Below the pieces are notes generated by a model. That model saw only the letters and a program-made list of their open reading frames with translations, was not told the origin of the DNA and searched no databases. Positions 35,935 to 46,900 of a DNA stretch of 64,000 bases are shown here, piece after piece. Position 1 is the stretch's first letter, and each line of letters begins with the position of its first letter. Position numbers and translations under genes: made by a program. Source of the DNA: Panulirus ornatus (Eukaryota > Arthropoda > Malacostraca > Decapoda > Palinuridae); assembly GCF_036320965.1 (NCBI RefSeq), contig NC_092262.1, positions 5,399,087 through 5,463,086 of the forward strand. Direction: 5' to 3'.

Positions 35935-38550
35935 GATGTGCTGAAAACGGACTTATGATTGGGAATACCTGGTTTAAAAAGCGAGATATACATAAGTATA
36001 CTTATGTAAGTAGGAGAGATGGCCAGAGAGCGTTATTGGATTACGTGTTAATTGACAGGCGCGCGAAAGAGAGACTTTTGGATGTTAATGTGCTGAGAGG
36101 TGCAACTGGAGGGATGTCTGATCATTATCTTGTGGAGGCTAAGGTGAAGATTTGTATGGGTTTTCAGAAAAGAAGAGTGAATGTTGGGGTGAAGAGGGTG
36201 GTGAGAGTAAGTGAGCTTGGGAAGGAGACTTGTGTGAGGAAGTACCAGGAGAGACTGAGTACAGAATGGAAAAAGGTGAGAACAATGGAAGTAAGGGGAG
36301 TGGGGGAGGAATGGGATGTATTTAGGGAATCAGTGATGGATTGCGCAAAAGATGCTTGTGGCATGAGAAGAGTGGGAGGTGGGTTGATTAGAAAGGGTGG
36401 TGAGTGGTGGGATGAAGAAGTAAGAGTATTAGTGAAAGAGAAGAGAGAGGCATTTGGACGATTTTTGCAGGGAAAAAATGCAGTTGAGTGGGAGACGTAT
36501 AAAAGAAAGAGACAGGAGGTCAAGAGAAAGGTGCAAGAGGTGAAAAAAAGGGCAAATGAGAGTTGGGGTGAGAGAGTATCATTAAATTTTAGGGAGAATA
36601 AAAAGATGTTCTGGAAGGAGGTAAATAAAGTGCGTAAGACAAGGGAGCAAATGGGAACTTCAGTGAAGGGCGCAAATGGGGAGGTGATAACAAGTAGTGG
36701 TGATGTGAGAAGGAGATGGAGTGAGTATTTTGAAGGTTTGTTGAATGTGTTTGATGATAGAGTGGCAGATATAGGGTGTTTTGGTCGAGGTGGTGTGCAA
36801 AGTGAGAGGGTTAGGGAAAATGATTTGGTAAACAGAGAAGAGGTAGTAAAAGCTTTGCGGAAGATGAAAGCCAGCAAGGCAGCAGGTTTGGATGGTATTG
36901 CAGTGGAATTTATTAAAAAAGGGGGTGACTGTATTGTTGACTGGTTGGTAAGGTTATTTAATGTATGTATGACTCACGGTGAGGTGCCTGAGGATTGGCG
37001 GAATGCGTGCATAGTGCCATTGTACAAAGGCAAAGGGGATAAGAGTGAGTGCTCAAATTACAGAGGTATAAGTTTGTTGAGTATTCCTGGTAAATTATAT
37101 GGGAGGGTATTGATTGAGAGGGTGAAGGCATGTACAGAGCATCAGATTGGGGAAGAGCAGTGTGGTTTCAGAAGTGGTAGAGGATGTGTGGATCAGGTGT
37201 TTGCTTTGAAGAATGTATGTGAGAAATACTTAGAAAAGCAAATGGATTTGTATGTAGCATTTATGGATCTGGAGAAGGCATATGATAGAGTTGATAGAGA
37301 TGCTCTGTGGAAGGTATTAAGAATATATGGTGTGGGAGGCAAGTTGTTAGAAGCAGTGAAAAGTTTTTATCGAGGATGTAAGGCATGTGTACGTGTAGGA
37401 AGAGAGGAAAGTGATTGGTTCTCAGTGAATGTAGGTTTGCGGCAGGGGTGTATGATGTCTCCATGGTTGTTTAATTTGTTTATGGATGGGGTTGTTAGGG
37501 AGGTGAATGCAAGAGTTTTGGAAAGAGGGGCAAGTATGAAGTTTGTTGGGGATGAGAGAGCTTGGGAAGTGAGTCAGTTGTTGTTCGCTGATGATACAGC
37601 GCTGGTGGCTGATTCATGTGAGAAACTGCAGAAGCTGGTGACTGAGTTTGGTAAAGTGTGTGAAAGAAGAAAGTTAAGAGTAAATGTGAATAAGAGCAAG
37701 GTTATTAGGTACAGTAGGGTTGAGGGTCAAGTCAATTGGGAGGTGAGTTTGAATGGAGAAAAACTGGAGGAAGTGAAGTGTTTTAGATATCTGGGAGTGG
37801 ATCTGGCAGCGGATGGAACCATGGAAGCGGAAGTGGATCATAGGGTGGGGGAGGGGGCGAAAATTCTGGGAGCCTTGAAGAATGTGTGGAAGTCGAGAAC
37901 ATTATCTCGGAAAGCAAAAATGAGTATGTTTGAAGGAATAGTGGTTCCAACAATGTTGTATGGTTGCGAGGCGTGGGCTATGGATAGAGTTGTGCGCAGG
38001 AGGATGGATGTGCTGGAAATGAGATGTTTGAGGACAATATGTGGTGTGAGGTGGTTTGATCGAGTAAGTAACGTAAGGGTAAGAGAGATGTGTGGAAATA
38101 AGAAGAGCGTGGTTGAGAGAGCAGAAGAGGGTGTTTTGAAATGGTTTGGGCACATGGAGAGAATGAGTGAGGAAAGATTGACCAAGAGGATATATGTGTC
38201 GGAGGTGGAGGGAACGAGGAGAAGAGGGAGACCAAATTGGAAGTGGAAAGATGGAGTGAAAAAGATATTGTGTGATTGGGGCCTGAACATGCAGGAGGGT
38301 GAAAGGAGGGCAAGGAATAGAGTGAATTGGAGCGATGTGGTATACCAGGGTTGACGTGCTGTCAGTGGATTGAATCGGGGCATGTGAAGCGTCTGGGGTA
38401 AACCATGGAAAGCTGTGTAGGTATGTATATTTTGCGTGTGTGGACATATGTATATACATGTGTATGGGGGTGGGTTGGGCCATTTCTTTCGTCTGTTTCC
38501 TTGCGCTACCTTGCAAACGCGGGAGACAGCGGCAAAAAAAAAAAAAAAAG
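35935..38550 (+). mobile_element. 5'-truncated LINE with 9-bp TSD, inserted at the tail of an older LINE
   Basis: Flanked by ATAAATGAA at 35926-35934 and 38551-38559. Short-type 3' UTR and a poly-A tail. Confidence 0.85.
35955..38354 (+). CDS. LINE ORF, open from endonuclease C-terminal part to the end (799 aa)
   Basis: Open for 799 residues, equivalent to residues 200-998 of the intact copy. It keeps LDYVL and GGMSDHYLV of the endonuclease and FMDLEKAYD, LRQG and FADD of the reverse transcriptase, but the N-terminal endonuclease residues (Glu of SETK, GDLNA) are missing, so it cannot make a complete enzyme. The ATG is an internal Met (LMIGNTWF), not a native start. One change to note is KASKAAG for KAGKAAG. 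Confidence 0.85.
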   Translation: MIGNTWFKKRDIHKYTYVSRRDGQRALLDYVLIDRRAKERLLDVNVLRGATGGMSDHYLVEAKVKICMGFQKRRVNVGVKRVVRVSELGKETCVRKYQERLSTEWKKVRTMEVRGVGEEWDVFRESVMDCAKDACGMRRVGGGLIRKGGEWWDEEVRVLVKEKREAFGRFLQGKNAVEWETYKRKRQEVKRKVQEVKKRANESWGERVSLNFRENKKMFWKEVNKVRKTREQMGTSVKGANGEVITSSGDVRRRWSEYFEGLLNVFDDRVADIGCFGRGGVQSERVRENDLVNREEVVKALRKMKASKAAGLDGIAVEFIKKGGDCIVDWLVRLFNVCMTHGEVPEDWRNACIVPLYKGKGDKSECSNYRGISLLSIPGKLYGRVLIERVKACTEHQIGEEQCGFRSGRGCVDQVFALKNVCEKYLEKQMDLYVAFMDLEKAYDRVDRDALWKVLRIYGVGGKLLEAVKSFYRGCKACVRVGREESDWFSVNVGLRQGCMMSPWLFNLFMDGVVREVNARVLERGASMKFVGDERAWEVSQLLFADDTALVADSCEKLQKLVTEFGKVCERRKLRVNVNKSKVIRYSRVEGQVNWEVSLNGEKLEEVKCFRYLGVDLAADGTMEAEVDHRVGEGAKILGALKNVWKSRTLSRKAKMSMFEGIVVPTMLYGCEAWAMDRVVRRRMDVLEMRCLRTICGVRWFDRVSNVRVREMCGNKKSVVERAEEGVLKWFGHMERMSEERLTKRIYVSEVEGTRRRGRPNWKWKDGVKKILCDWGLNMQEGERRARNRVNWSDVVYQG

Positions 38551-38579
38551 ATAAATGAATGAATGAATGTGTATGTATA

Positions 38580-39088
38580 AAGGTTGAGTATCTGTTGTCC
38601 GAAATGCCTAGAACTGAAGGCGTTTTGTATTTTGGATTTTTTTAGCATTTGGAATATTTGCATATACATAATGAGATATCTTAGGGATGGGACTCAAGTA
38701 TAAGACAAAAGTCATACTGTTTCATGTACACCATATACACATAGCCTGATGGTAATTTATACAATATTTGTTATGATTTTGTGCATGAAACAAAGTTTGT
38801 ATAACATTTAACCATGAGAAAGCTAAGGTGTCACAACCTTAGCTGCCCTTGTGGACAATCCATGATTGTTTGGCATCACTTTCTTTCCTGACTCTTGAAT
38901 TTATATGCTGTTGAAAAGCAATGATTTTTTCACATTTGTTCGTACATAAGAAATATGAAATACTATTGATACAATAAAAAGATAATGTGTTTATGTGTGG
39001 AATTTTTCACTTGTAATGCCATGTCACTGCTCATAAAGTTTTGGATTTTGGAGCATTTTGGAATTTTGGATTAGGGATGATCAATCTG
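38580..39088. mobile_element. Tigger/MER2-like non-autonomous DNA transposon
   Basis: About 509 bp with imperfect terminal inverted repeats: the left end AAGGTTGAGTATCTG and the right end read inward CAGATTGATCATCCC. The inner edges repeat GGATTTT/GGAATTTTGGATT. A TA precedes the left end; the right side reads TT (TA target mutated). Internal blocks (CATATACATAATGAGATATC, GACTCTTGAATTTATATGC) closely match what I remember of the mammalian MER2/Tigger family. No transposase frame is present, so it would depend on a pogo-type transposase. Confidence 0.75.
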
Positions 39089-39212
39089 TTTGAGATTTTG
39101 GCCTCTTTACTGACTTACCATTTATTGGAGAATACTTTTTGTCTTTTCTTAATTTTGAGTTTGATAATTTGTCATTGTATGATATAATTTTTGATGAATA
39201 TTAATGTCATGA

Positions 39213-39907
39213 GAGAGCAGAAGAGGGTGTTTTGAAATGGTTTGGGCACATGGAGAGAATGAGTGAGGAAAGATTGACCAAGAGGATATATGTGTCGGAG
39301 GTGGAGGGAACGAGGAGAAGTGGGAGACCAAATTGGAGGTGGAAAGATGGAGTGAAAAAGATTTTGTGTGATCGGGGCCTGAACATGCAGGAGGGTGAAA
39401 GGAGGGCAAGGAATAGAGTGAATTGGATCGATGTGGTATACTGGGGTTGACGTGCTGTCAGTGGATTGAATCAGGGCATGTGAAGCGTCTGGGGTAAACC
39501 ATGGAAAGTTGTGTGGGGCCTGGATGTGGAAAGGGAGCTGTGGTTTCGGGCATTATTGCGTGGCAGCTAGAGACTGAGTGTGAACGAATGGGGCCTTTGT
39601 TGTCTTTTCCTAGTGCTACCTCGCACACATGAGGGGGGAGGGGGATGGTATTCCATGTGTGGCGAGATGGTGATGGGAGTGAATGGGGGCAGACAGTGTG
39701 AATTGTGTGCATGGGTATATATGTATGTGTCTCTGTATGTATATATATATGTACATTGAGATGTATAGGTATGTATATTTGCGTGTGTGGACGTGTGTGT
39801 TTGTATACATTGTGTATGGGGGTGGGTTGGGCCATTTCTTTCGTCTGTTTCCTTGCGCTACCTCGCAAACGCGGGAGACAGCGACAAAGCAAAATAAATA
39901 AATAAAC
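39213..39907 (+). mobile_element. 5'-truncated LINE with 15-bp TSD, long-type 3' UTR
   Basis: Flanked by ATATTAATGTCATGA at 39198-39212 and 39908-39922. Contains the last about 80 codons, open, a long-type 3' UTR and an AAATAAATAAATAAAC tail. Confidence 0.93.
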
Positions 39908-40144
39908 ATATTAATGTCATGAACAGGAAATACAACTTTTCACCATTGAAAATGTTATTCAAAAAGGTCATTTAGATAGTTTTATATTATGTGATATATC
40001 TGATTTTTTGAAGGATTTCTTATTTAAAAGATTTTGTCTCTAAAATGGTTTTGAAGGACAAGTAATGCTAGATATAGGAAAAATAATTCCTTTCAGTGTT
40101 AAGGTAGTAACGAAAAGGTCTTTTAGGTACTGTATTTTGATATT

Positions 40145-41399
40145 GCGTGTTTGCTTTGAAGAATGTATGTGAGAAATACTTAGAAAAGCAAATGGATTTG
40201 TATGTAGCATTTATGGATCTGGAGAAGGCATATGATAGAGTTGATAGAGATGCTCTGTGGAAGGTATTAAGAATATATGGTGTGGGAGGCAAGTTGTTAG
40301 AAGCAGTGAAAAGTTTTTATCGAGGATGTAAGGCATGTGTACGTGTAGGAAGAGAGGAAAGTGATTGGTTCTCAGTGAATGTAGGTTTGCGGCAGGGGTG
40401 TGTGATGTCTCCATGGTTGTTTAATTTGTTTATGGATGGGGTTGTTAGGGAGGTGAATGCAAGAGTTTTGGAAAGAGGGGCAAGTATGAAGTCTGTTGTG
40501 GATGAGAGAGCTTGGGAAGTGAGTCAGTTGTTGTTCACTGATGATACAGCGCTGGTGGCTGATTCATGTGAGAAACTGCAGAAGCTGGTGACTGAGTTTG
40601 GTAAAGTGTGTGAAAGAAGAAAGTTAAGAGTAAATGTGAATAAGAGCAAGGTTATTAGGTACAGTAGGGTTGAGGGTCAAGTCAATTGGGAGGTGAGTTT
40701 GAATGGAGAAAAACTGGAGGAAGTGAAGTGTTTTAGATATCTGGGAGTGGATCTGGCAGCGGATGGAACCATGGAAGCGGAAGTGGATCATAGGGTGGGG
40801 GAGGGGGCGAAAATTCTGGGAGCCTTGAAGAATGTGTGGAAGTCGAGAACATTATCTCGGAAAGCAAAAATGGGTATGTTTGAAGGAATAGTGGTTCCAA
40901 CAATGTTGTATGGTTGCGAGGCGTGGGCTATGGATAGAGTTGTGCGCAGGAGGATGGATGTGCTGGAAATGAGATGTTCGAGGACAATGTGTGGTGTGAG
41001 GTGGTTTGACCGAGTAAGTAACGTAAGGGTAAGAGAGATGTGTGGAAATAAAAAGAGGCGTGGTTGAGAGAGCAGAAGAGGGTGTTTTGAAATGGTTTGG
41101 GCACATGGAGAGAATGAGTTAGGAAAGATTGACCAAGAGGATATATGTGTCGGAGGTGGAGGGAACGAGGAGAAGAGGGAGACCCGGGGTTGACGTGCTG
41201 TCAGTGGATTGAATCAAGGCATGTGAAGCGTCTGGGGTAAACCATGGAAAGCTGTGTAGGTATGTATATTTGCGTGTGTGGACGTATGTATATACATGTG
41301 TATGGGGGTGGGTTGGGCCATTTCTTTCGTCTGTTTCCTTGCGCTACCTCGCAAACGCGGGAGACAGCAACAAAGCAAAAAAAAAAAAAAAAAAAAAAA
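40145..41399 (+). mobile_element. 5'-truncated LINE with 9-bp TSD, broken ORF
   Basis: Flanked by TTTGATATT at 40136-40144 and 41400-41408. The ORF opens at FALKNVCEKYLEK. Motif C reads FTDD (Ala to Thr), and an extra G near 41055 shifts the frame. A deletion near 41184 removes the last about 40 codons. Confidence 0.88.
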
Positions 41400-41550
41400 T
41401 TTGATATTTTGTTGGATAATTTGCTCTTTTTTGGAACGAACCTGAAATTGATTGTATTTTACATCAAATTGGGGTAAGAGTTATTTTTTACTTCCCTGTG
41501 CTTTGTTATTCATAAATAAATGAATTATGAATTTATTTCTCTCTTATTAG

Positions 41551-41785
41551 TGCTCAGCTGACCAGGTATTAGCAGTAGACTTCTCTCCTGTTGATCGCAG
41601 CACCATCATCACTTGTGGGAAGAACCACATCTCCTTCTGGAATTATGAGAGTGGGATGCTGGCCAAGCGCATGGGGATCTTTGAGAACCGGGAGCGACCA
41701 AAGTATGTTACATCTATCTCCATCACAGATGCTGGCAATGTTATATCTGGTGACTCAAATGGCAATCTCCTGATCTGGCAAAGAG
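41551..41785 (+). CDS. EML: EML/EMAP-like gene, third exon seen
   Basis: The 235-bp exon follows a TTATTAG acceptor and precedes a GTAAGA donor at 41786. It enters in phase 0 and leaves one base into a codon. It encodes 78 complete residues, including VLAVDFSP, TIITCGKNHISFWNYESG and VISGDSNGNLLIWQR, which are two consecutive WD-type blades. 'IITCGKxHIxFW' is one of the best-conserved stretches of EML proteins, and the order relative to the neighbouring exons is correct. The codon use and higher GC contrast with the AT-rich intron around it. A LINE copy ends 142 bp upstream (41399) and a short non-autonomous element starts 150 bp downstream. Confidence 0.92.
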
Positions 41786-41935
41786 GTAAGAATTATTTTC
41801 TATTTTTTTTTTTAAATGTAAATTGAAGGAACAAAAACACCATCTATAAGATCTTCATTACTCATTATTTCCGAGGAGTTATTCCATTTACTTTTAAGAA
41901 ACAAAATTTTTTTTTCTCTTACATTATATCTTTGT

Positions 41936-42177
41936 TATCCCTGGGGATAGGGGATTAAGAATACTTCCCACGTATTCCCTGCGTGTCGTAGAAGGCGACT
42001 AAAAGGGGAGGGAGCGGGGGGCTGGAAATCCTCCCCTCTCGTTTTTTTTTTCTAATTTTTTTTTTAAATTTTTCAAAAGAAGGAACAGAGGGGGCCAGGT
42101 GAGGATATTCCAAAAAAGGCCCAGTCCTCTGTTCCTAACGCGGGAAATGGCGAATAGTTTAAAAGAAAAAAAGAAAG
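41936..42177 (+). mobile_element. Short non-autonomous element, copy 7, with 13-bp TSD
   Basis: Flanked by ATTATATCTTTGT at 41923-41935 and 42178-42190, so its 5' end (TATCCCTGGGG) and 3' A-rich tail are defined. About 14 bp including the hairpin's 5' arm are missing (CTAACGCGGG). It lies in the EML intron 150 bp after an exon. Confidence 0.92.
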
Positions 42178-42424
42178 ATTATATCTTTGTATCATATATC
42201 ATTGAGAATAAAAAAAGGTAGTATACTTTGTTCCATATTGATGTGGGAGGGTGTTGAGTTATTGGATCTGAAGTATTTATGTGAGTATATGATGATTATG
42301 GTTTTTCTTCAGGTTTAATTTCATTGTACATATTCCTTAAGACATTATTCACTTTAAACGTTAATGCCGAAAGTCCGTTAAATTGAATGTAACTGTGCCA
42401 CACTTAAGTTCACGCTTGTACCTT

Positions 42425-42607
42425 TGTAGGGTTTAGTGTGTGATATGATAGTTGGGCAGCGGGCACCCAGAAGCGTGAGAATGTTTGCCAGGCATTTGCA
42501 GGCAGGAGTCAGACTGAGATAGAGATGACGCCACCCCTCTCCTGTGAAAGGATACAAATTTATAACATAGTGAGGACGGGCTATCTGTTTTCATTGCACC
42601 TCTTACA
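42425..42607 (+). repeat. Left LTR
   Basis: Starts TGTAGGGTTTAGTGTGTG and ends GCACCTCTTACA. Shares GGCAGGAGTCAGACTGAGAT with the right LTR. Confidence 0.82.
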
Positions 42608-42689
42608 TGACACAGTGAGTAGGATATTAACCTATGCAGAAAAATCCCAAGTTATAAGCAAGGCTGCTCACCTTCTTCAGGAGATGGGG

Positions 42690-43286
42690 GGCACACAAGG
42701 GAATCCCCTCGGATGAGGGAACCAATCTAGACAGCAAGGAGATGAAAGCTTTCTACAAAAAATGGGGAATCATATCCTGCGTCTCTCAGCCCACTTCCTC
42801 CAGTCCAATGGATATGCCAAAGCAGCAGTAAAGGCAACCAAACAGGTGTTGAGGGACAACACAGGTGTTGGAGGTAGTCTGCACAACATTAAAGCAACTC
42901 AGGCTATGCTCCAATGTCTCAGCAACCCCTTAAGAGAGGGGGATAAGCCACCTGCACAGCTGGCAGCAGGAAGATAGTTAAAAGATGGTTCCCGGCAACA
43001 TGATCTAATAATCCAGGGATGGAGAACTGCTTTGCGAAACAGGGAGCAGGTCAAATCATAGAGCCGGACTTTTATGCAAGGTCGCCCAGCAGATAATGCC
43101 GGTATGCTGCCCCAGCTGTCCATGGGCTTCCCTGTCTGCGTGCAGGACGTCGCTTCAAAGGTGTGGGACAGGTCAAGCATGGTAGTGGAGGTGAAGCCAC
43201 ATGGACAGTACTCAGTGAAGCTTGATGGCAGTGGCTGCCTGGCTGCGAAACTGATGTCACGTAGCTATGCCCCCGGGTTTCACTGA
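42690..43286 (+). pseudogene. Degenerate integrase fragment of the LTR element
   Basis: Encodes, across at least two frame changes, GIPSDEGTNLDSKEM then SAHFLQSNGYAKAAVKATK and NPLREGDKPPAQL. This is the 'SDxGTxF ... SAHxPQSNGxAExxVK' order of the retroviral-type integrase core. A third piece (43074-43286) ending with DGSGCLAAKL looks like the C-terminal region. The first catalytic Asp region and everything upstream are deleted. It is non-functional. Confidence 0.75.
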
Positions 43287-43559
43287 TCCCCATGACACCC
43301 AGCCTCAGGTGGCGGCACTGTCAGTGTGCGAGACACCGACCCACATATTTGCAAGATTGTTTTTTTGGGAACTCCTGTGAAGAGCAAGCACACTAATTTG
43401 TCAGTTTTGTTCTGCTCACATGTAAAGGAAATGAATTTTTGCTTAGCTGTGATTTGTGTATATATTTGCCTTATGCATATGTACATTCTTTTTTTGTTGT
43501 ATTTGTTTTAGTTGTAACAAAGTAAGTGTCTTAATTAATTACCAAATCTTGTGAAGGAG

Positions 43560-43745
43560 TGTAGTGTTTAGTGTGTGGTACAATAGTCGGGCGACAGATG
43601 CCTAGCTGTGTGGGAATGCTCACTTTCCTGGCAGTTGGAGGCAGGAGTCAGACTGAGATAGAGGTGATGCCAACACTGTCCTGTTAAAGCATATTTCTTT
43701 ATAATAAAGAGAGGATTACTATCTGGTTAGATTGCACCTCTTACA
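43560..43745 (+). repeat. Right LTR
   Basis: Starts TGTAGTGTTTAGTGTGTG and ends GCACCTCTTACA. Differs from the left LTR at many positions, so the insertion is old. Confidence 0.82.
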
Positions 43746-43971
43746 ATCACTTGATGCCATTTTGAATTGTAAGGCTTGCAAAATTATTTAATAAAGTCCC
43801 TATTCTGAAATAATGGAAGCACTCTGTACACAACCTGACTGCACCATAGCTTAAGGCAGACTGAGACCGAAACAAATTGAGTCTAGCCCGTGCTACCAAA
43901 AGCAAGTGCAATATGAAATGCGCATGGTGTGCATTTCATATTTAAATTTATGAAATTTCTGTTTGAATTTC

Positions 43972-46900
43972 TAAAAGCAGAAACGGAAGGAGTCAAGTGA
44001 GGAGTGCTCATCCACCTCGAAGGCTCAGATTGGGGTGTCTGAATGAGAAGAAACGAGAGATATGTAGTATGTTTGAGGAAAGAAACCCGGATGTTTTGGC
44101 TCTGAGTGAATTGAAGCTCAAGGGTAAAGGGGAAGAGTTGTATGGGAAACTCTTGGGAGTAAAGTCAGGGGTTGGTGAAAGGACAAGAGCAAAAGGAGTA
44201 GCACTACTCCAGAAGCAAGATTTGTAGGAGTGTGTGATAGAGCGTAAGAAAGTAAATTCAAGATTAATGTAGGTAAAACTGAAAGTGGATGGAAAGAGAT
44301 AGGTGATTATTGGTGCCTGTGTGCCTGCTCATGAGAAGAAAGATCATGAAAGGCAGGTGTTTTGTGAGCAGCTGAGTGAGTGTGTTAGCAGCTTTGATGC
44401 AGGATACCAGGTTATAGTGATGGGTGATTTAAATGAAGGTGGTAGTTGAGGGTATAATAGGCATATATAGGGGAGTTCAGTGTTGTGAATTGAAATGGTG
44501 GAGAGCTTGTGGATATGTGTGGTGAAAAAGGACTGGTGATTGGGAATACCTTGTTTAAAAAGAGAGATATACAGAAGTATATGTATTTGAGTAGGAGAGA
44601 TGGTCAAAGGACATTATTGGATTACGTATTAATTGATAGGCTTGTAAAAGAGAGACTTTTGGATGTTAATGTGCAAAAGAGGGGCAGGAGGGATTTCTGA
44701 TCATTATCTTGTGGAGGTGAAGATGAAGATTTGTAGAGGTTTCCAGAAGAGAGAATGTTGGGGTGAAGGGAATGATGAGAGTAAGTGAGCTTGGAAAGGA
44801 GACTTGTGTGAGGAAGTACCAGGAGAGATTGAGTGTAGAATGGCAAGAGATGAGAGCAAATGACGTGAGTGGAGTGGGTGAGGAATGGGATATATGTAGG
44901 GAAGCAGTGATGGATTGCACAAAAGATGCATGTGGCATAAGAAAAGTTGGGAGTTGGGCATATTAGAAAGGGTAGTGAGTGGTGGGTAAGTTTGGTAGTG
45001 AAAGAGAAGAGAAAGGCATTTGCATGATACTTGCAGGGAAGTATTGCAAATGACTGGGAAATGTATAAAAGAAAGCAGGAGGAAGTCAAGAGAAAGGTGA
45101 AAGAGTTGAAAAAGAGGGCAAATGAGAGTTGGTGTGAGAGTATCATTAAATTTTAGGGATAAGATGTTTTGGAAGGAGGTAAATAACGTGTGTAAGACAA
45201 AAGAGTAAGGTTATTAAGTACAGTTGGGTTGAGGGACAAGTCATTTGGGAGGTAAGTTTGAATGGAGAGAAACTGGAGGAAGTGAAGTGTTTTAGATATA
45301 TGGGAGTGGATTTGGCAGTGGATGGAACCATGGAAGTGGAAGTGAATCATAGGGTGGGGGAGGGGGCGAAAGTTCTGGGAGCGTTGAAAAATGTGTGGAA
45401 GTCGAGAACGTTATCTTGGAAAGCAAAAATGGGTGTTTGAAGGAATAGTGGTTCCAACAATGTTATTTGGTTGCGAGGCGTGGGCTATAGATAGAGTTGT
45501 GCGGAGGAGGATGAATGTGCTGGAAATGAGATGTTTGAGGACAATATGTGGTGTGAGGTGGTTTGATCGAGTAAGTAATGAAAGGGTAAGAGAGATGTGT
45601 GGTAATAAAAAGAGTGTGGTTGAGAGAGCAGAAGAGGGTGTTTTGAAATGGTTTGGTCACATGGAGAGAATGAGTGAGGAAAGATTGACAAAGAGGATAT
45701 ATGTGTCAGAGGTGGAGGGAACAAGGTGAAATGGGAGATCAAATTGGAGGTGGAAAGATGGAGTGAAAAAGAATTTGAGTGATCGGGGCCTGAACATACA
45801 GGAGGGTGAAAGGCATGCAAGGAATAGAGTGAATTGGAACGATGTGGTATACCGGGGTTGACGTGCTGTTAATGGATTGAACGAGGGCATGTGAAGCGTC
45901 TGGGCTAAACCATGGAAAGTTGTGTGGGGCCTGGATGTGGAAAGGGAGCTGTGGTTTCGGTGCATTATATGTGACAGCTAGAGACTGAATGTGAACAAAT
46001 GTGGCCTTTGTTGTCTTTTCCTAGCGCTACCTCGCTCACATGTGGGGGAAGGTGGTTGTCATTTCATGTGTGGTGAGGTGGCGATGGGAATGAATAAGGG
46101 CAGACAGTATGAATTACGTACATGTGTATATATGTGTATGTTTGTGTGTGTATATATATGTATATGTTTGTTTGTGTATATATATGTATATGTTGAGATG
46201 TATAGGTATGTATATGTGTGTGGATGTGTATGTATATACATGCATATGTGGGTGGGTTGGGCCATTCTTTCGTTTGTTTCCTTGTGCTACCTCGCTAACG
46301 TGGGAGACAGCGACAAAGTATAATAAATAAAGACAAAAGAACAAATGGGAACGTCGGTGAAGGTAATAAGTAGTGATGAAGTGAGAAGGAGATGGAGTGA
46401 ATATTTTGAAGGTTTGTTGAATGTGTTTGATGATAGAGTGGCAGATATAGGGTGTTTTGGTCGAGGTGGTGAAAGCTTTGTGGAAGATGAAAGCTGGCAA
46501 GGTGGTGGGTTTGGATGGTATTGCAGTGGAATTTGATAGAAAAGGGGGTGACTGTGTTGTTGATTGGTTGGTAAGGATATTTAGTGTATGTATGGATCAT
46601 GAAGTGCCTGAGGATTGGCAGAATGCATGCATAGTGCCATTGTACAAAGGTAAAGGGGATAAAGGTGAGTATTCAAACTACAGAGGCATAAGTTTGATAA
46701 GTATTTATGGGAAATTATATGAAAGGGTATTGATTGAGAGGTGGTAGAGGATGTGTGGATCAGGTGTTTGCTTTGAAGAATGTATGTGAGAAATTCTTAG
46801 AAAAACAGATGGATTTGTATGTAGCATTTATGGATCTGGAGAAGGCAAATGACAGGGTTGATAGAGATGTTTTGTGGAAGGTTTTAAGAGTATTTTGTGT

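Larger units (their letters stand above)
42425..43745 (+). mobile_element. LTR-retrotransposon remnant (Ty3/gypsy-type)
   Basis: Two direct repeats of 183 and 186 bp enclose about 950 bp with a broken integrase. A purine run GTGAAGGAG directly precedes the right LTR, as expected of a polypurine tract. No matching target duplication is visible (ACCTT left, ATCAC right) and gag, protease and reverse transcriptase are absent. Confidence 0.8.

Noticed and set aside
42425..43745. Complete LTR retrotransposon
   Set aside because: Only a broken integrase lies between the LTRs and no target-site duplication is visible.
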